A DNA stretch of 26,305 nucleotides from UBA11512 sp964623895 (GCA_964623895.1 CAZUWA010000023.1:1-26305), one strand, 5' to 3'; shown: positions 14,428-22,993, numbered from the stretch's first letter. Notes: generated by a model from the letters alone, not told the origin. Numbers and translations are program-made.

Positions 14428-15464
14428 AACTGCTGATCGGACTCAGCGGAGGACTTGACAGCGCCTCCGCAGCACGTATTTTAAAAGAGCAAGGACATGA
14501 AGTAGTCGGAGCATATATCAAAATGTTCCCCGAAGCCGATGTTTCTGCCGCAGAAATTACCGCAAAGGAATTTGATATTCCGCTCCGCATCATCGATGGC
14601 ACAGCAGATTTCGAAAAACATGTTCTCTCCAACTTCGTAGACTGTTATCGCAGAGGATTGACCCCTAATCCCTGTGTGGAATGCAACCGCCACGTCAAGA
14701 TCAAACTGCTTTGCGCCTTGGCAAAAGAAGAACATTTTGACGGGGTAGTGACCGGACATTACGGCAATGTGGTACTCTCTCCCGAAGGGCGGTATGCCAT
14801 TCGCTCCTCAAAAAACGGAAAAGACCAAAGTTATATGCTCTGGATGTTGGATCAGGAACAGTTGAAGTTGTTGATGCTTCCGCTTTTCGAAGAAGACAAA
14901 GCGAAGCTGCGCCAGAAAGCGGAGGAACTCGGTTTACATTCTGCCGGCGCCAAGGAAAGCATGGACATCTGCTTCCTTCCTGACGGAAATTATGCCGCAT
15001 TCATCGAAGCGCGTTGTGGAAAAATGCCGGAGGGGGACTTTGTCAATGAAAGCGGAAAGATTGTCGGGCGGCACAAAGGCATTTTGCACTACACCGTCGG
15101 ACAGAGAAAGCACCTCGGCGTGGCTTTGGGAGAGCCGGTATTTGTTTCCGAGATCGATCCCAGAAAGAACCGTATCACCCTTGTTCCGACAGGCAAGGAA
15201 TACAGCACCGAAGGATATATAACAGACCTCAATTTTCAAGGCATCGCTCCTCGCGCAGCAGGCGCGGTCGAAGAAGGCTTGAACATCAAGCTGCGCTATA
15301 AGCAAGAACCCGTTCCGGTGAAAGTCATTTTCGAAGAAGATGGCGCAAAGTTACTGTTCGACAGTCCCGTGCGCGCGATCACGCCCGGGCAAAGCGCGGT
15401 ATTATATAAAGACGACATGATCGCATTCGGCGGAAAGCTCCGAAATTTTCGTAATTTTTCATAA
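14424..15464 (+). CDS. mnmA: tRNA-specific 2-thiouridylase
   Basis: Inserts sulfur at position 2 of wobble U34 in tRNA-Lys, -Glu and -Gln, with sulfur from a cysteine desulfurase relay. The PP-loop ATP-binding motif is SGGLDS (residues 8-13). The catalytic nucleophile is Cys87 in NPCVECNRHVK, and the partner is Cys183 in DICFLPDGNY; both match the MnmA cysteine pair. TVGQRKHLGV in the central domain and a C-terminal beta barrel (VRAITPGQSAVLY) complete the family. At 346 residues it is slightly short, with a compact N-terminal region. It is translationally coupled to rnhA. Confidence 0.93.
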   Translation: MKLLIGLSGGLDSASAARILKEQGHEVVGAYIKMFPEADVSAAEITAKEFDIPLRIIDGTADFEKHVLSNFVDCYRRGLTPNPCVECNRHVKIKLLCALAKEEHFDGVVTGHYGNVVLSPEGRYAIRSSKNGKDQSYMLWMLDQEQLKLLMLPLFEEDKAKLRQKAEELGLHSAGAKESMDICFLPDGNYAAFIEARCGKMPEGDFVNESGKIVGRHKGILHYTVGQRKHLGVALGEPVFVSEIDPRKNRITLVPTGKEYSTEGYITDLNFQGIAPRAAGAVEEGLNIKLRYKQEPVPVKVIFEEDGAKLLFDSPVRAITPGQSAVLYKDDMIAFGGKLRNFRNFS

Positions 15465-15491
15465 ACGATATCGCATTCGAAGAGTTTTTAG

Positions 15492-15520
15492 CCGACACAA
15501 AAATATGTCGGTCTATTTTT
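15492..15520 (+). terminator. terminator of rnhA-mnmA
   Basis: CCGACA (15492-15497) and TGTCGG (15506-15511) form a 6-bp stem with an A/T loop, followed by TCTATTTTTG. Confidence 0.65.
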
Positions 15521-15521
15521 G

Positions 15522-15541
15522 CGAAACGGATATCCGTTTCG
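15522..15541. repeat. 20-bp perfect palindrome
   Basis: CGAAACGGATATCCGTTTCG is a perfect palindrome 10 bp after the first mnmA terminator hairpin and is followed by TCCATTTTTAT. It could be a second tandem terminator or an operator for dnaJ. Confidence 0.7.
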
Positions 15542-15602
15542 TCCATTTTTATCATTATTATACTTATAGATTCGAAAACTTTTAAAGGTTTTCTTAACAG
15601 GA

Positions 15603-15627
15603 TTCCGGGGAACATCATCCCTCGGAA
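15603..15627 (+). promoter_or_regulatory. hairpin in the dnaJ 5' leader
   Basis: TTCCGGGG and CCCTCGGAA pair over 8 bp, with one G-U, about 30 nt before the dnaJ start. No CIRCE (HrcA) operator and no clear SigA promoter were recognised upstream of dnaJ. The hairpin's function is unknown. Confidence 0.4.
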
Positions 15628-15656
15628 TGCCTCATACAGAAAGGGATGAGCCGAAG

Positions 15657-16781
15657 ATGGCAGAAAAAAGAGATTATTATGAAGTGCTTGGGGTCAGCAA
15701 GACCGCAAGCGAAGATGAATTAAAAAAGGCATACAGAGTACTTGCCAAAAAGTACCACCCCGATATGAACCCGGGTGACAAAGATGCCGAAGCAAAATTT
15801 AAAGAAGTCAACGAGGCGTATGCCATACTGTCCGATTCAGATAAACGTGCAAAATACGACCAAATGGGACACGCGGCATTCGATCCCGCTTCAGGCGGTT
15901 ATGGCGGTGGCTATGGTGATTTCGGCGGATTTGATTTCGGCGATATTTTCGGTAGTTTCTTCGGTGGCGGATCAAGCGGCAGCAGAAGAAACGGCCCGAC
16001 AAGAGGAGAGGATCTTGAGGTTCGAGTTACGATCGACTTCATGGAGGCGGTGAAAGGTTGCAAGAAGGAAATCAGCTATAATCGTGTGGAGCACTGCTCG
16101 TCCTGCAACGGAAGCGGTGCCGCCAAGGGCACCCACGCCGAAACCTGTGCGACCTGCCGCGGACAGGGACAAGTCAAGACCACACAACGCACACCTCTCG
16201 GTATGTTTCAGTCCACTCGCCCCTGTCCCGACTGCAAGGGCACCGGAAAGGTCATCAAAAACCCCTGTCCCGAGTGCCGCGGAACAGGCATAAAGACCGT
16301 CAAGAAGAAGTTGGACGCCACCATTCCGCAAGGCATCGACAACGGACAGAATATCGTCATCCGCGAAAGAGGTAATGAAGGCAAAAACGGCGGTTCAGCA
16401 GGAGACCTGTACATTTCGGTAAGCGTTCGTCCACATCCGACCTTCGAACGCAAGGGGTACGATGTTCACTGCGAACTGCCGATCACCTTCGTAGAAGCGG
16501 CTTTGGGTGCGGAAGTGGATGTACCTACTCTCGAAGGCAGTGAAAAAATGAAGATCGATGGCGAGACACAGACCGGCACTGTCCTGACTATGCGTGGTAA
16601 GGGCATTCCAAACATCAACAATCCGAGACAGCGCGGCAATCTGTATCTGCATTGCGTTGTGGAAACTCCACGTAATCTAACAGAAAAGCAAAAAGACATT
16701 CTACGCCAGTTCGGAGATGCGACAGGCAATAAAAATTATCAAAAGAAGCAGTCACTCCTAAGGAAGTTTTTTAAAAGTTGA
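15657..16781 (+). CDS. dnaJ: chaperone protein DnaJ
   Basis: Hsp40 co-chaperone that stimulates DnaK ATPase and holds unfolded clients. The J domain has HPD at 34-36. A Gly/Phe-rich linker (about 78-110) is followed by the zinc-binding domain with four CxxCxGxG motifs (CSSCNGSG, CATCRGQG, CPDCKGTG, CPECRGTG; about 147-211) and the C-terminal client-binding domain (GDLYISVSVRPHPTFER). The length of 374 is normal. The ATG at 15657 starts MAEKRDYYEVLGV; AAAGGG lies upstream. hrcA, grpE and dnaK are not next to it, although prmA and rsmE follow, as in the common Firmicutes cluster. Confidence 0.96.
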   Translation: MAEKRDYYEVLGVSKTASEDELKKAYRVLAKKYHPDMNPGDKDAEAKFKEVNEAYAILSDSDKRAKYDQMGHAAFDPASGGYGGGYGDFGGFDFGDIFGSFFGGGSSGSRRNGPTRGEDLEVRVTIDFMEAVKGCKKEISYNRVEHCSSCNGSGAAKGTHAETCATCRGQGQVKTTQRTPLGMFQSTRPCPDCKGTGKVIKNPCPECRGTGIKTVKKKLDATIPQGIDNGQNIVIRERGNEGKNGGSAGDLYISVSVRPHPTFERKGYDVHCELPITFVEAALGAEVDVPTLEGSEKMKIDGETQTGTVLTMRGKGIPNINNPRQRGNLYLHCVVETPRNLTEKQKDILRQFGDATGNKNYQKKQSLLRKFFKS

Positions 16782-16825
16782 TTTCCGAAAGAGATGTTTC
16801 GCACCGACAAAAAATTGAACAGGTT

Positions 16826-16859
16826 TTCGGGAGAGGCTTTTTAAAAAGTTTCTCCCGAA
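16826..16859 (+). other. long hairpin between dnaJ and prmA
   Basis: TTCGGGAGA pairs with TCTCCCGAA, continued inward by G-T pairs and a CTTTTTAAAAAG palindrome, giving a nearly uninterrupted 17-bp stem with almost no loop. No T tract follows, so it is not a clear terminator. It may mark RNA processing, mRNA stabilisation or partial attenuation between dnaJ and prmA. Confidence 0.6.
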
Positions 16860-16878
16860 CTACGCCATGAGGTGAACA

Positions 16879-17793
16879 ATGAACTACACACAAATCAGAG
16901 TGCGCTGTAAAGTGTCAGAACTTGATACCGTCAGCGCCGTTTTAAGTATGATCGATGAAGGATTGATGATTGAAGATTACAGCGACATTGAAGAAAATCT
17001 GATGGCCGTATACGGCGAATTGATCGACGAAAAGATCTTAAACAGCGACCGCTCGGTCGCTGCCGTCAGCATCTATCTTTCTGAAAATATTGAGGAAAGC
17101 CTTTCTTTTATTGGAGAAAGATTGTCAGCGCGAGGACTGCAATGTGTCGTGGAATCAGCCGTCATCAAGGAAGAGGACTGGGCGAATCAATGGAAACAAT
17201 TCTACAAGCCTTTGCGCGTCGGAAAGCACCTCCTCGTTCTGCCCCCTTGGGAGAATTGCGAAGCCAAGGAAGATGATGTCGTCATTGTGATGGATCCCGG
17301 ACAGGCGTTCGGCACCGGAACGCACGAGACCACCAGACTCTGCCTTTCGATGATCGAAAAGCATATTTCAGTGGGCGACAAAATGCTCGACGTCGGAACA
17401 GGTTCGGGCATCCTTACCGTTGCCGGCATCAAGTTGGGCGCGACATCCTCACACGCCTACGACCTTGATCCCACGGCAGTCAGAGTGGCAAAAGAAAATA
17501 TGATCGCCAACGGAGTGGCTGACAAAGTCATTTGCGGTGTTTCGGATCTTTTAAAAGGGGTAGACAAAACAGCCGCTCCTTTCACCTTTGTGACGGCAAA
17601 CATTGTTGCCGACATTCTCATTCGCATGGCACCCGAGATCAGTCCTTTTATGACCTCCGGCGGCAAACTGATCGCCTCCGGCATCATCGACGGCAGAAGA
17701 AACGATGTGTTCGCCGCCATGACAGCCGGCGGACTGACGCTCGTTGATGAAGCGCACGAGGAAGACTGGACGGTTCTCGTGTTTCAAAAGTAA
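16879..17793 (+). CDS. prmA: ribosomal protein L11 methyltransferase
   Basis: SAM-dependent enzyme that trimethylates ribosomal protein L11; cytoplasmic, 304 residues. The N-terminal L11-recognition domain covers about 1-100. The catalytic domain has DPGQAFGTGTHETTRLCL, SAM motif I DVGTGSGILTVAGIKLG (about 171) and ANIVADILIRMAP in the NPPY-like position typical of PrmA. GAGGTG lies 5-6 nt before the ATG. It is 97 bp after dnaJ and 12 bp before rsmE. Confidence 0.95.
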   Translation: MNYTQIRVRCKVSELDTVSAVLSMIDEGLMIEDYSDIEENLMAVYGELIDEKILNSDRSVAAVSIYLSENIEESLSFIGERLSARGLQCVVESAVIKEEDWANQWKQFYKPLRVGKHLLVLPPWENCEAKEDDVVIVMDPGQAFGTGTHETTRLCLSMIEKHISVGDKMLDVGTGSGILTVAGIKLGATSSHAYDLDPTAVRVAKENMIANGVADKVICGVSDLLKGVDKTAAPFTFVTANIVADILIRMAPEISPFMTSGGKLIASGIIDGRRNDVFAAMTAGGLTLVDEAHEEDWTVLVFQK

Positions 17794-17805
17794 AGGAGCG
17801 CCGCC

Positions 17806-18546
17806 ATGCCTCGTTTTTTTATTGACCCTTCTGCCGTATCAGAAGGCAAGATCCTCATCACCGGTGAGGATGCCCACCATATTGGTCGGGTATTGCGCAT
17901 GAAACCGGGCGAAGCACTCACCGTTTGCGATTATTTTAACACCGAATACGCTTGCGTTATTGAAGCAATACTGAAAGATAGCGTTTTGCTCTCGATATCT
18001 GCCTCTGCGCCCTCGAAAAGCGAGCCATCCTTCCCCATCGCCCTCTACATGGCACTGCCCAAAGGGGACAAGATGGAACTGATCATTCAAAAGGCAACGG
18101 AACTGGGCGTGACGGATATTATTCCCTTCTCTTCCGCATTCACGGTTGTCAAACTGGATGATCAGAGCGCCCCCAAAAAGAGGGAACGCTGGCAGAAGAT
18201 CGCAAGATCGGCGGCAGAACAGTGCGGCAGAGGGAAGATCCCCACCGTGCACCTGCCGACCGCCTTCAAAAATGCACTCGCAGACGGCAATGCCCGAACC
18301 GGAATGCATCTTTTTTGCTATGAATGCGAAGAAAAACAGACCCTAAAGGCACTATTTGAAAACCATCCATCCCCCAAGGGCATTTCCTTTTTTGTGGGAG
18401 CAGAGGGTGGCTTCAGTAAAGAAGAGGCGGCGCTTGCGAAAGCATCCGGCTATTGTTCCGTCAGTCTTGGAAAACGCATATTGCGCTGCGAGACCGCGCC
18501 ACTATACCTGCTTTCCGCTCTTTCCTTCTTCTATGAATCCAACTGA
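17806..18546 (+). CDS. rsmE: 16S rRNA (uracil(1498)-N(3))-methyltransferase
   Basis: SPOUT-class methyltransferase that modifies U1498 of 16S rRNA near the decoding site; 246 residues. The N-terminal PUA-like domain begins MPRFFI and has EDAHHIGRVLRMKPGE. The trefoil-knot domain has LPKGDKMELIIQKATELGV, RWQKIARSAAEQCGRGKIP, the SAM-binding loop FVGAEGGFSKEEA and LGKRILRCETA. An AAAGGAG ribosome site precedes the start. It ends the dnaJ-prmA-rsmE operon. Confidence 0.95.
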   Translation: MPRFFIDPSAVSEGKILITGEDAHHIGRVLRMKPGEALTVCDYFNTEYACVIEAILKDSVLLSISASAPSKSEPSFPIALYMALPKGDKMELIIQKATELGVTDIIPFSSAFTVVKLDDQSAPKKRERWQKIARSAAEQCGRGKIPTVHLPTAFKNALADGNARTGMHLFCYECEEKQTLKALFENHPSPKGISFFVGAEGGFSKEEAALAKASGYCSVSLGKRILRCETAPLYLLSALSFFYESN

Positions 18547-18561
18547 TCCGAATCGACTATC

Positions 18562-18612
18562 GGCAAAAAAACGAAAGCTTTTTTGCCATTCCGTGCCAAA
18601 ATGGTCAAAAAA
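18562..18612 (+). terminator. possible terminator region with two overlapping hairpins
   Basis: GGCAAAAAA (18562-18570) can pair with TTTTTTGCC (18579-18587). The same T6GCCATT can instead pair with AATGGTCAAAAAA (18600-18612) with one bulge. The two are mutually exclusive. No run of T follows either, so termination strength is uncertain. Confidence 0.4.
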
Positions 18613-18657
18613 GTTAAAATTAAATGTAAATTTTTATAAAAAACCGCAAATACCCTA

Positions 18658-18686
18658 TTGAAAAATCACAAAAAATGTTGTAAAAT
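18658..18686 (+). promoter_or_regulatory. promoter of the regulator-ftsEX operon
   Basis: TTGAAA (18658-18663) and TAAAAT (18681-18686) with a 17-bp spacer. It leaves a leader of about 140 nt containing a CCGATG/CATCGG hairpin followed by GCGCAAAAAT; no known riboswitch was recognised. Confidence 0.7.
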
Positions 18687-18834
18687 ATAGGGGAAATCCA
18701 CAAAAGTCGTCCTGAAAACCGTTGTATAAAATGCACATCCCTTTTTTAAGCGGCTTTTTTGGGTAAAAACCGATGTTCCGTCCGTTGCATCGGGCGCAAA
18801 AATAAAAAATCAAGGAAAGGTATCGGTACCCCAC

Positions 18835-19923
18835 ATGTCCAACAGATTGTTTCAAAGCCTCATTTATCAGATGAAAGATGCGGTAAATCGCATCATCGGC
18901 GTCATTGATGAAAACGGCACCGTTATTGCCTGCAGTGAACTGGTAAAGATCGGAGAGATCCGCATGATCCCTCGCGAAGAGATCGCATTTACCACCGAAG
19001 GCGTCGTTTCCGGCGGCTACACATACCGTCCGGTCGGCAGTAGTGCAAAAACAGAGTATACCGTTTTTGTAGAAGGTGAAGACAAGACGGCAAAAAAATT
19101 GTCTGCCGTTATCGCCATCTCCCTTGCCAACATCAAGGGACTGTATGATGAAAAATATGACAAGAACTCTCTTGTCAAGAACATCCTTCTTGATAACATT
19201 CTGCCGGGGGATATTTATATCAAAAGTAAGGAACTGCGTCTAAGCATCGAAGCGGATCGCGTAGTCTTCCTCATCAAATTTCTCGGAAAAGAAGAAGCTG
19301 TTCCCTTCGATTCGGTAGCAAGTTTGTTCCCGGATAAGAGCAAATGCAACATTGTTTCAATCGGAGAGACCGACGTCGTACTTGTAAAAGAGGTCTCTCC
19401 TTCCTCCGAGATCAAGGAACTGGAGCAATATGCGCACGAGTTGGCAGCTACTCTTGAGACCGAATTCTATACCAAGGTATCGATCGGAATCGGTACGACC
19501 GTTTCAAACATCAAAGATCTGGCACGTTCTTACAAAGAAGCGCAGGTCGCTTACGAGGTCGGTAAGATCTTTGACAACGAAAAGAGCGTCAACAGTTATG
19601 AAAATCTCGGCATCGGCAGATTGATCTATCAGTTACCCACTACCCTTTGCGAAATGTTCCTGCAGGAAGTCTTCAAGCAAGGCTCGCTTGAAAGCCTTGA
19701 CAGAGAGACGCTCGCTACCATTCAATGCTTCTTTGAAAACAACCTTAATGTTTCCGAAACATCCAGAAAGTTGTTTGTGCACAGAAACACCCTCGTTTAC
19801 CGTCTTGAAAAGATCCGCAAGATCACAGGGTTGGATCTGCGCGAATTTGATCACGCTATCACCTTTAAGGTGGCACTGATGGTCAAGAAGTATATGGCAT
19901 CCAAAAATACTTATCTTCATTAA
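18835..19923 (+). CDS. CdaR/PucR-type transcriptional regulator
   Basis: A 362-residue DNA-binding regulator. Residues about 1-115 form a sensor region that begins LFQSLIYQMKDAVNRIIGVI and resembles the sugar-diacid-recognition (CdaR N-terminal) type. The middle (about 120-265) is a degenerate GGDEF-like domain with VSIGIGTTVSNIKDLARSYK. The C-terminal PucR helix-turn-helix includes FFENNLNVSETSRKLFVHRN and TLVYRLEKIRKITG. There is no transmembrane segment. The start at 18835 has only a distant AAGGAAAGG (about 14 nt). It lies 12 bp before ftsE and probably regulates, or is regulated with, the division operon. The effector is unknown. Confidence 0.85.
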   Translation: MSNRLFQSLIYQMKDAVNRIIGVIDENGTVIACSELVKIGEIRMIPREEIAFTTEGVVSGGYTYRPVGSSAKTEYTVFVEGEDKTAKKLSAVIAISLANIKGLYDEKYDKNSLVKNILLDNILPGDIYIKSKELRLSIEADRVVFLIKFLGKEEAVPFDSVASLFPDKSKCNIVSIGETDVVLVKEVSPSSEIKELEQYAHELAATLETEFYTKVSIGIGTTVSNIKDLARSYKEAQVAYEVGKIFDNEKSVNSYENLGIGRLIYQLPTTLCEMFLQEVFKQGSLESLDRETLATIQCFFENNLNVSETSRKLFVHRNTLVYRLEKIRKITGLDLREFDHAITFKVALMVKKYMASKNTYLH

Positions 19924-19935
19924 ATCAGAACCGTC

Positions 19936-20640
19936 ATGATCGAATTTAAAAATGTAACAAAAAAATACTCCAAAGACTCTGTGGCGTTGGAAAACGTCAA
20001 CTTGACCATCGGGGACGGAGAATTTGTCTACATCATCGGTGAATCCGGCGCCGGCAAGACCACCTTGACAAAACTTCTTTTAAGAGAAGAGCAGGTCACA
20101 GGCGGTAGCATTTTCGTAGACGGCAAAGAATTAAAAAAACTGAACTTTTTCACCTTACCGTATTATCGTCGAAAGATTGGTTGTGTTTTTCAAGATTTCA
20201 GACTGTTTGAGCATATGACCGTTTATGAGAATGTCGCCTTTGCCATGCAAGCAGTCGGCACAAGACGTTCGGAGATCAGAAAAAAGGTTCCGCTTATTTT
20301 GGACGTCTGCAATCTTTCCACCATGTGGGAGCGCTTTCCGAACGAACTGTCGGGCGGCGAACAGCAAAGAGTCGCTCTTGCAAGAGCGCTTGCCAACAAT
20401 CCGCGCTACATCATTGCGGATGAGCCTACAGGGAACATCGATCCCGAACAGAGTAAGAGCATCATGGATATGTTTTTAAAGATCTGTGACATGGGAAAGA
20501 CTGTCATTGTCGTCACCCACGAACGCGAACCGATCGAAAACACCGAGCGTCGCGTCATCACCTTTTCAAAGGGACATATCGTTTCAGACAGTGCCGTGCT
20601 TGTTGAAAATACTGCTAAGGAGAAAGGAGAACAGCCATGA
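19936..20640 (+). CDS. ftsE: cell division ATP-binding protein FtsE
   Basis: Cytoplasmic ATPase of the FtsEX complex, an ABC-like transmembrane signalling complex that activates wall hydrolases at division rather than transporting. Walker A is GESGAGKTT (35-43), the Q-loop FQDFRLFEH, the ABC signature LSGGEQQRVALARAL (about 138-152) and Walker B YIIADEPTGNIDPE. At 234 residues it is of normal length. No strong ribosome site is seen; the 12-bp gap suggests coupling to the regulator upstream. The stop overlaps ftsX. Confidence 0.96.
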   Translation: MIEFKNVTKKYSKDSVALENVNLTIGDGEFVYIIGESGAGKTTLTKLLLREEQVTGGSIFVDGKELKKLNFFTLPYYRRKIGCVFQDFRLFEHMTVYENVAFAMQAVGTRRSEIRKKVPLILDVCNLSTMWERFPNELSGGEQQRVALARALANNPRYIIADEPTGNIDPEQSKSIMDMFLKICDMGKTVIVVTHEREPIENTERRVITFSKGHIVSDSAVLVENTAKEKGEQP

Positions 20641-21533
20641 CGGTCTTTCAACCGCTCTATTTTCTCGAACAGACCGCGAAAAATCTCTGGCGAAACAGAG
20701 GCTTGACTTTGGCTTCCGTTTTGATTCTGATCGCCTGTCTTTTGGTCTCCGGCACCTTCTTTGTCATCAACGAAAACATCAATTGCAATCTCGACGGGCT
20801 CGGTGGTCTTAATAAGATCCTCGTCTATATAGACGAGACCGTTCCGGATGATGAGATCCGTGCGCTGAAAGCGAAGGTGGAAGGTTATGACAACGTCGCC
20901 TCCGTCACCTTGATCACCAAGGAGGAAGCTCTCGAAGACGAAAAGGACAAATTGGGCGAGGAATACTCCGGTGTGTTCGATTGGCTTCAGGGAGACGAAA
21001 ACCCCTATCGAGCTTCTCTTGAGGTTGAATATGCCGACAACGTCGGTGTCGAAGAGCTAGAAGAAAAGCTTGCGAAAACAGAAGGCGTGGATACCGTTGT
21101 TTCAAGAAGTGAGACTGCCGGAAAAGTCGAGCAGGTCAAGCGCGTATTCACCGGGATCTTCATGGTAATGATGATCTTGCTGTTCGTCGTCTCCATTTTT
21201 GTTATCATCTCCGCCATTCGCCTTGCAATGATCTCAAGGAGCAAGGAGATCACCGTTATGCGCTATGTCGGCGCAACCGGCTTCTTCATCGCGACGCCGT
21301 ACCTGATCGAAGGTGCGCTGTTGGGGCTAGTAGCCGCGCTGATCGCGTATGGCATCGAACAGTATGTTTACTCCTTTGTTGCAACTGCGATCATCAACGA
21401 ATTCTTCGGATTGATTTCGGTCGTTTCCCCCTCTGCCTTCACTCTCCCGCTACTGATCGGCTTTGCGGCGATCGGCATCGGAACAGGGCTGGTCGGCAGT
21501 AGCATTTCCGTTGCAAAATACCTGAAGGTTTGA
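20637..21533 (+). CDS. ftsX: cell division protein FtsX
   Basis: Membrane partner of FtsE, 298 residues. An N-terminal cytoplasmic segment (FLEQTAKNLWRNRGLTLASV) leads to TM1 (about 22-42). A large extracellular loop of about 130 residues contains the KILVYIDE and VASVTLITKEEAL segments typical of FtsX. Three further TM helices follow, with RSKEITVMRYVGAT between TM2 and TM3. The start overlaps the ftsE stop by 4 bp. The extracellular loop is expected to contact a coiled-coil hydrolase, such as the M23 protein encoded next. Confidence 0.95.
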   Translation: MTVFQPLYFLEQTAKNLWRNRGLTLASVLILIACLLVSGTFFVINENINCNLDGLGGLNKILVYIDETVPDDEIRALKAKVEGYDNVASVTLITKEEALEDEKDKLGEEYSGVFDWLQGDENPYRASLEVEYADNVGVEELEEKLAKTEGVDTVVSRSETAGKVEQVKRVFTGIFMVMMILLFVVSIFVIISAIRLAMISRSKEITVMRYVGATGFFIATPYLIEGALLGLVAALIAYGIEQYVYSFVATAIINEFFGLISVVSPSAFTLPLLIGFAAIGIGTGLVGSSISVAKYLKV

Positions 21534-21598
21534 CCGGAACGTACTTTTTCCGCAACGGATCACTCGTTACTCATCCTTAAAATTTATAAAAAAGAAAA

Positions 21599-22993
21599 AT
21601 GAACCTGAAGCCAATAAATCATATCATTCGCTCTCAAAAGAGCAACAAAAATGCCGCAAGGATCCTCTCGGCATTTTTGAGCATTGTCCTTCTTTGCGGC
21701 GTAATCTTCGCCGCTCTGCCGTTGTCCGTTCTGCCTTCTTCTGCTAGTACATCGGATATCATTGAAGAGTTGGAAAAGACGGTAGAGGAACTGCAAGCGG
21801 AAATCGAAAAGGCAAAAGAAAGCATCGCGGGTCTCGAAAGCGCTAATAGTTGGGGTGTTTCCCTGCTAGCTTCCAAAAAAGCGGAAGAAACCACTTTAAA
21901 AGCAGCGCTCTCCCTTTACTCCGGACGCCTTCAGGAAGCAGAAGCTCAGATCAACAGCACCAAAGAAAACGTCACCTACTGTGAAAATGTCATCAAGCGT
22001 TACGATCAGGAATTACTCGATTTAGAGAAGGAAAACGAAGCGCTGTATGAAAACTACAAACTGACTCTGCGCGCTCTCAGAGAGCGTCAGGATATGACGC
22101 TTTTGGAGATGTTGTTCAATGCGAAGAGTATCAGCGAATTTTTGTCCTATGTAGAGCGCGCCAGAGATCTGGCGGAATACAAGCGCAAAACGCTCAATAA
22201 AATTGAAGAGAGCTTCAAAGAACTTACCGCATGCCAAGAAAATGCGGTTGAAGAACTGAACAGGCACAAGGAACTACTCGACACATTTACTAAAATGCGT
22301 GATTCCTTCGCACAGCAGATCGAAGAAACGGAAGAAACCTTGACCAAACTTGCCGCAGAGATCATCAAAACGGAAGGTTGGATCGTCGACTTAGAGGAAT
22401 CTACCAAAAACGCACAGGAAGCGCTCGACAAACTCGTTGCAGAGCAGGAAGCAGCTGCAAATGCCCTGTTGGCGGAAGAACAAAAGTTGGCTTTGGCAAA
22501 GCAAACCCTGCTTTGGCCGGTAGATTATAAAAACCGCCGCATTACCTCGAAATACGGCTACCGTTACCATCCAATTTCCGGAAAATATACCTTCCATACC
22601 GGTGTGGATATCTGCGGACCGCAAAGCGGAGACATCATGCACGACAACATCTATGCCGCCATGGGCGGAACAGTCATTACGGCGGTCGTCAACAGAGGTA
22701 AAACCGGCTATGGAACATATGTCATTATCAGCCACGGCTACAACAACAACTACGGCGGAACAGTCAGCACCCTGTATGCCCATTGCGAAGAAATCTATGT
22801 CAAAGAAGGTCAAGTAGTCGAACAGGGACAAAAAATCGGCATCGTCGGAACGACCGGCTCATCCACAGGCTATCATTTGCACTATGAAGTGCGTCTGAAC
22901 GGTAAGACCGCCGATCCGTTGGAATGCAATTACATCACCGAACTTGGCGGCGCAGTGCGCGATCCGATGGATTTTATCACCAAGTCTTGGTAG
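21599..22993 (+). CDS. M23 murein hydrolase with coiled coil, likely FtsEX partner
   Basis: Secreted or membrane-tethered peptidoglycan endopeptidase of 464 residues. An N-terminal signal segment (about 20-45) is followed by a long coiled coil (about 50-300; TSDIIEELEKTVEELQAEIE onward) and a C-terminal M23/LytM domain. The zinc ligands are intact: His333 and Asp337 in HTGVDI, and His426-x-His428 in YHLHYEV. This differs from EnvC-type activators, which lack catalytic residues. The architecture and position after ftsX fit an FtsEX-activated hydrolase, as known for PcsB or CwlO-type proteins, though those use CHAP or NlpC domains. The ribosome site is weak (AAAGAAAA). Confidence 0.9.
   Translation: MNLKPINHIIRSQKSNKNAARILSAFLSIVLLCGVIFAALPLSVLPSSASTSDIIEELEKTVEELQAEIEKAKESIAGLESANSWGVSLLASKKAEETTLKAALSLYSGRLQEAEAQINSTKENVTYCENVIKRYDQELLDLEKENEALYENYKLTLRALRERQDMTLLEMLFNAKSISEFLSYVERARDLAEYKRKTLNKIEESFKELTACQENAVEELNRHKELLDTFTKMRDSFAQQIEETEETLTKLAAEIIKTEGWIVDLEESTKNAQEALDKLVAEQEAAANALLAEEQKLALAKQTLLWPVDYKNRRITSKYGYRYHPISGKYTFHTGVDICGPQSGDIMHDNIYAAMGGTVITAVVNRGKTGYGTYVIISHGYNNNYGGTVSTLYAHCEEIYVKEGQVVEQGQKIGIVGTTGSSTGYHLHYEVRLNGKTADPLECNYITELGGAVRDPMDFITKSW

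Noticed and set aside
15550..15570. TATACT as -10 of a dnaJ promoter
   Set aside because: No acceptable -35 hexamer lies 16-18 bp upstream; the region overlaps the palindrome, so the promoter remains unassigned.
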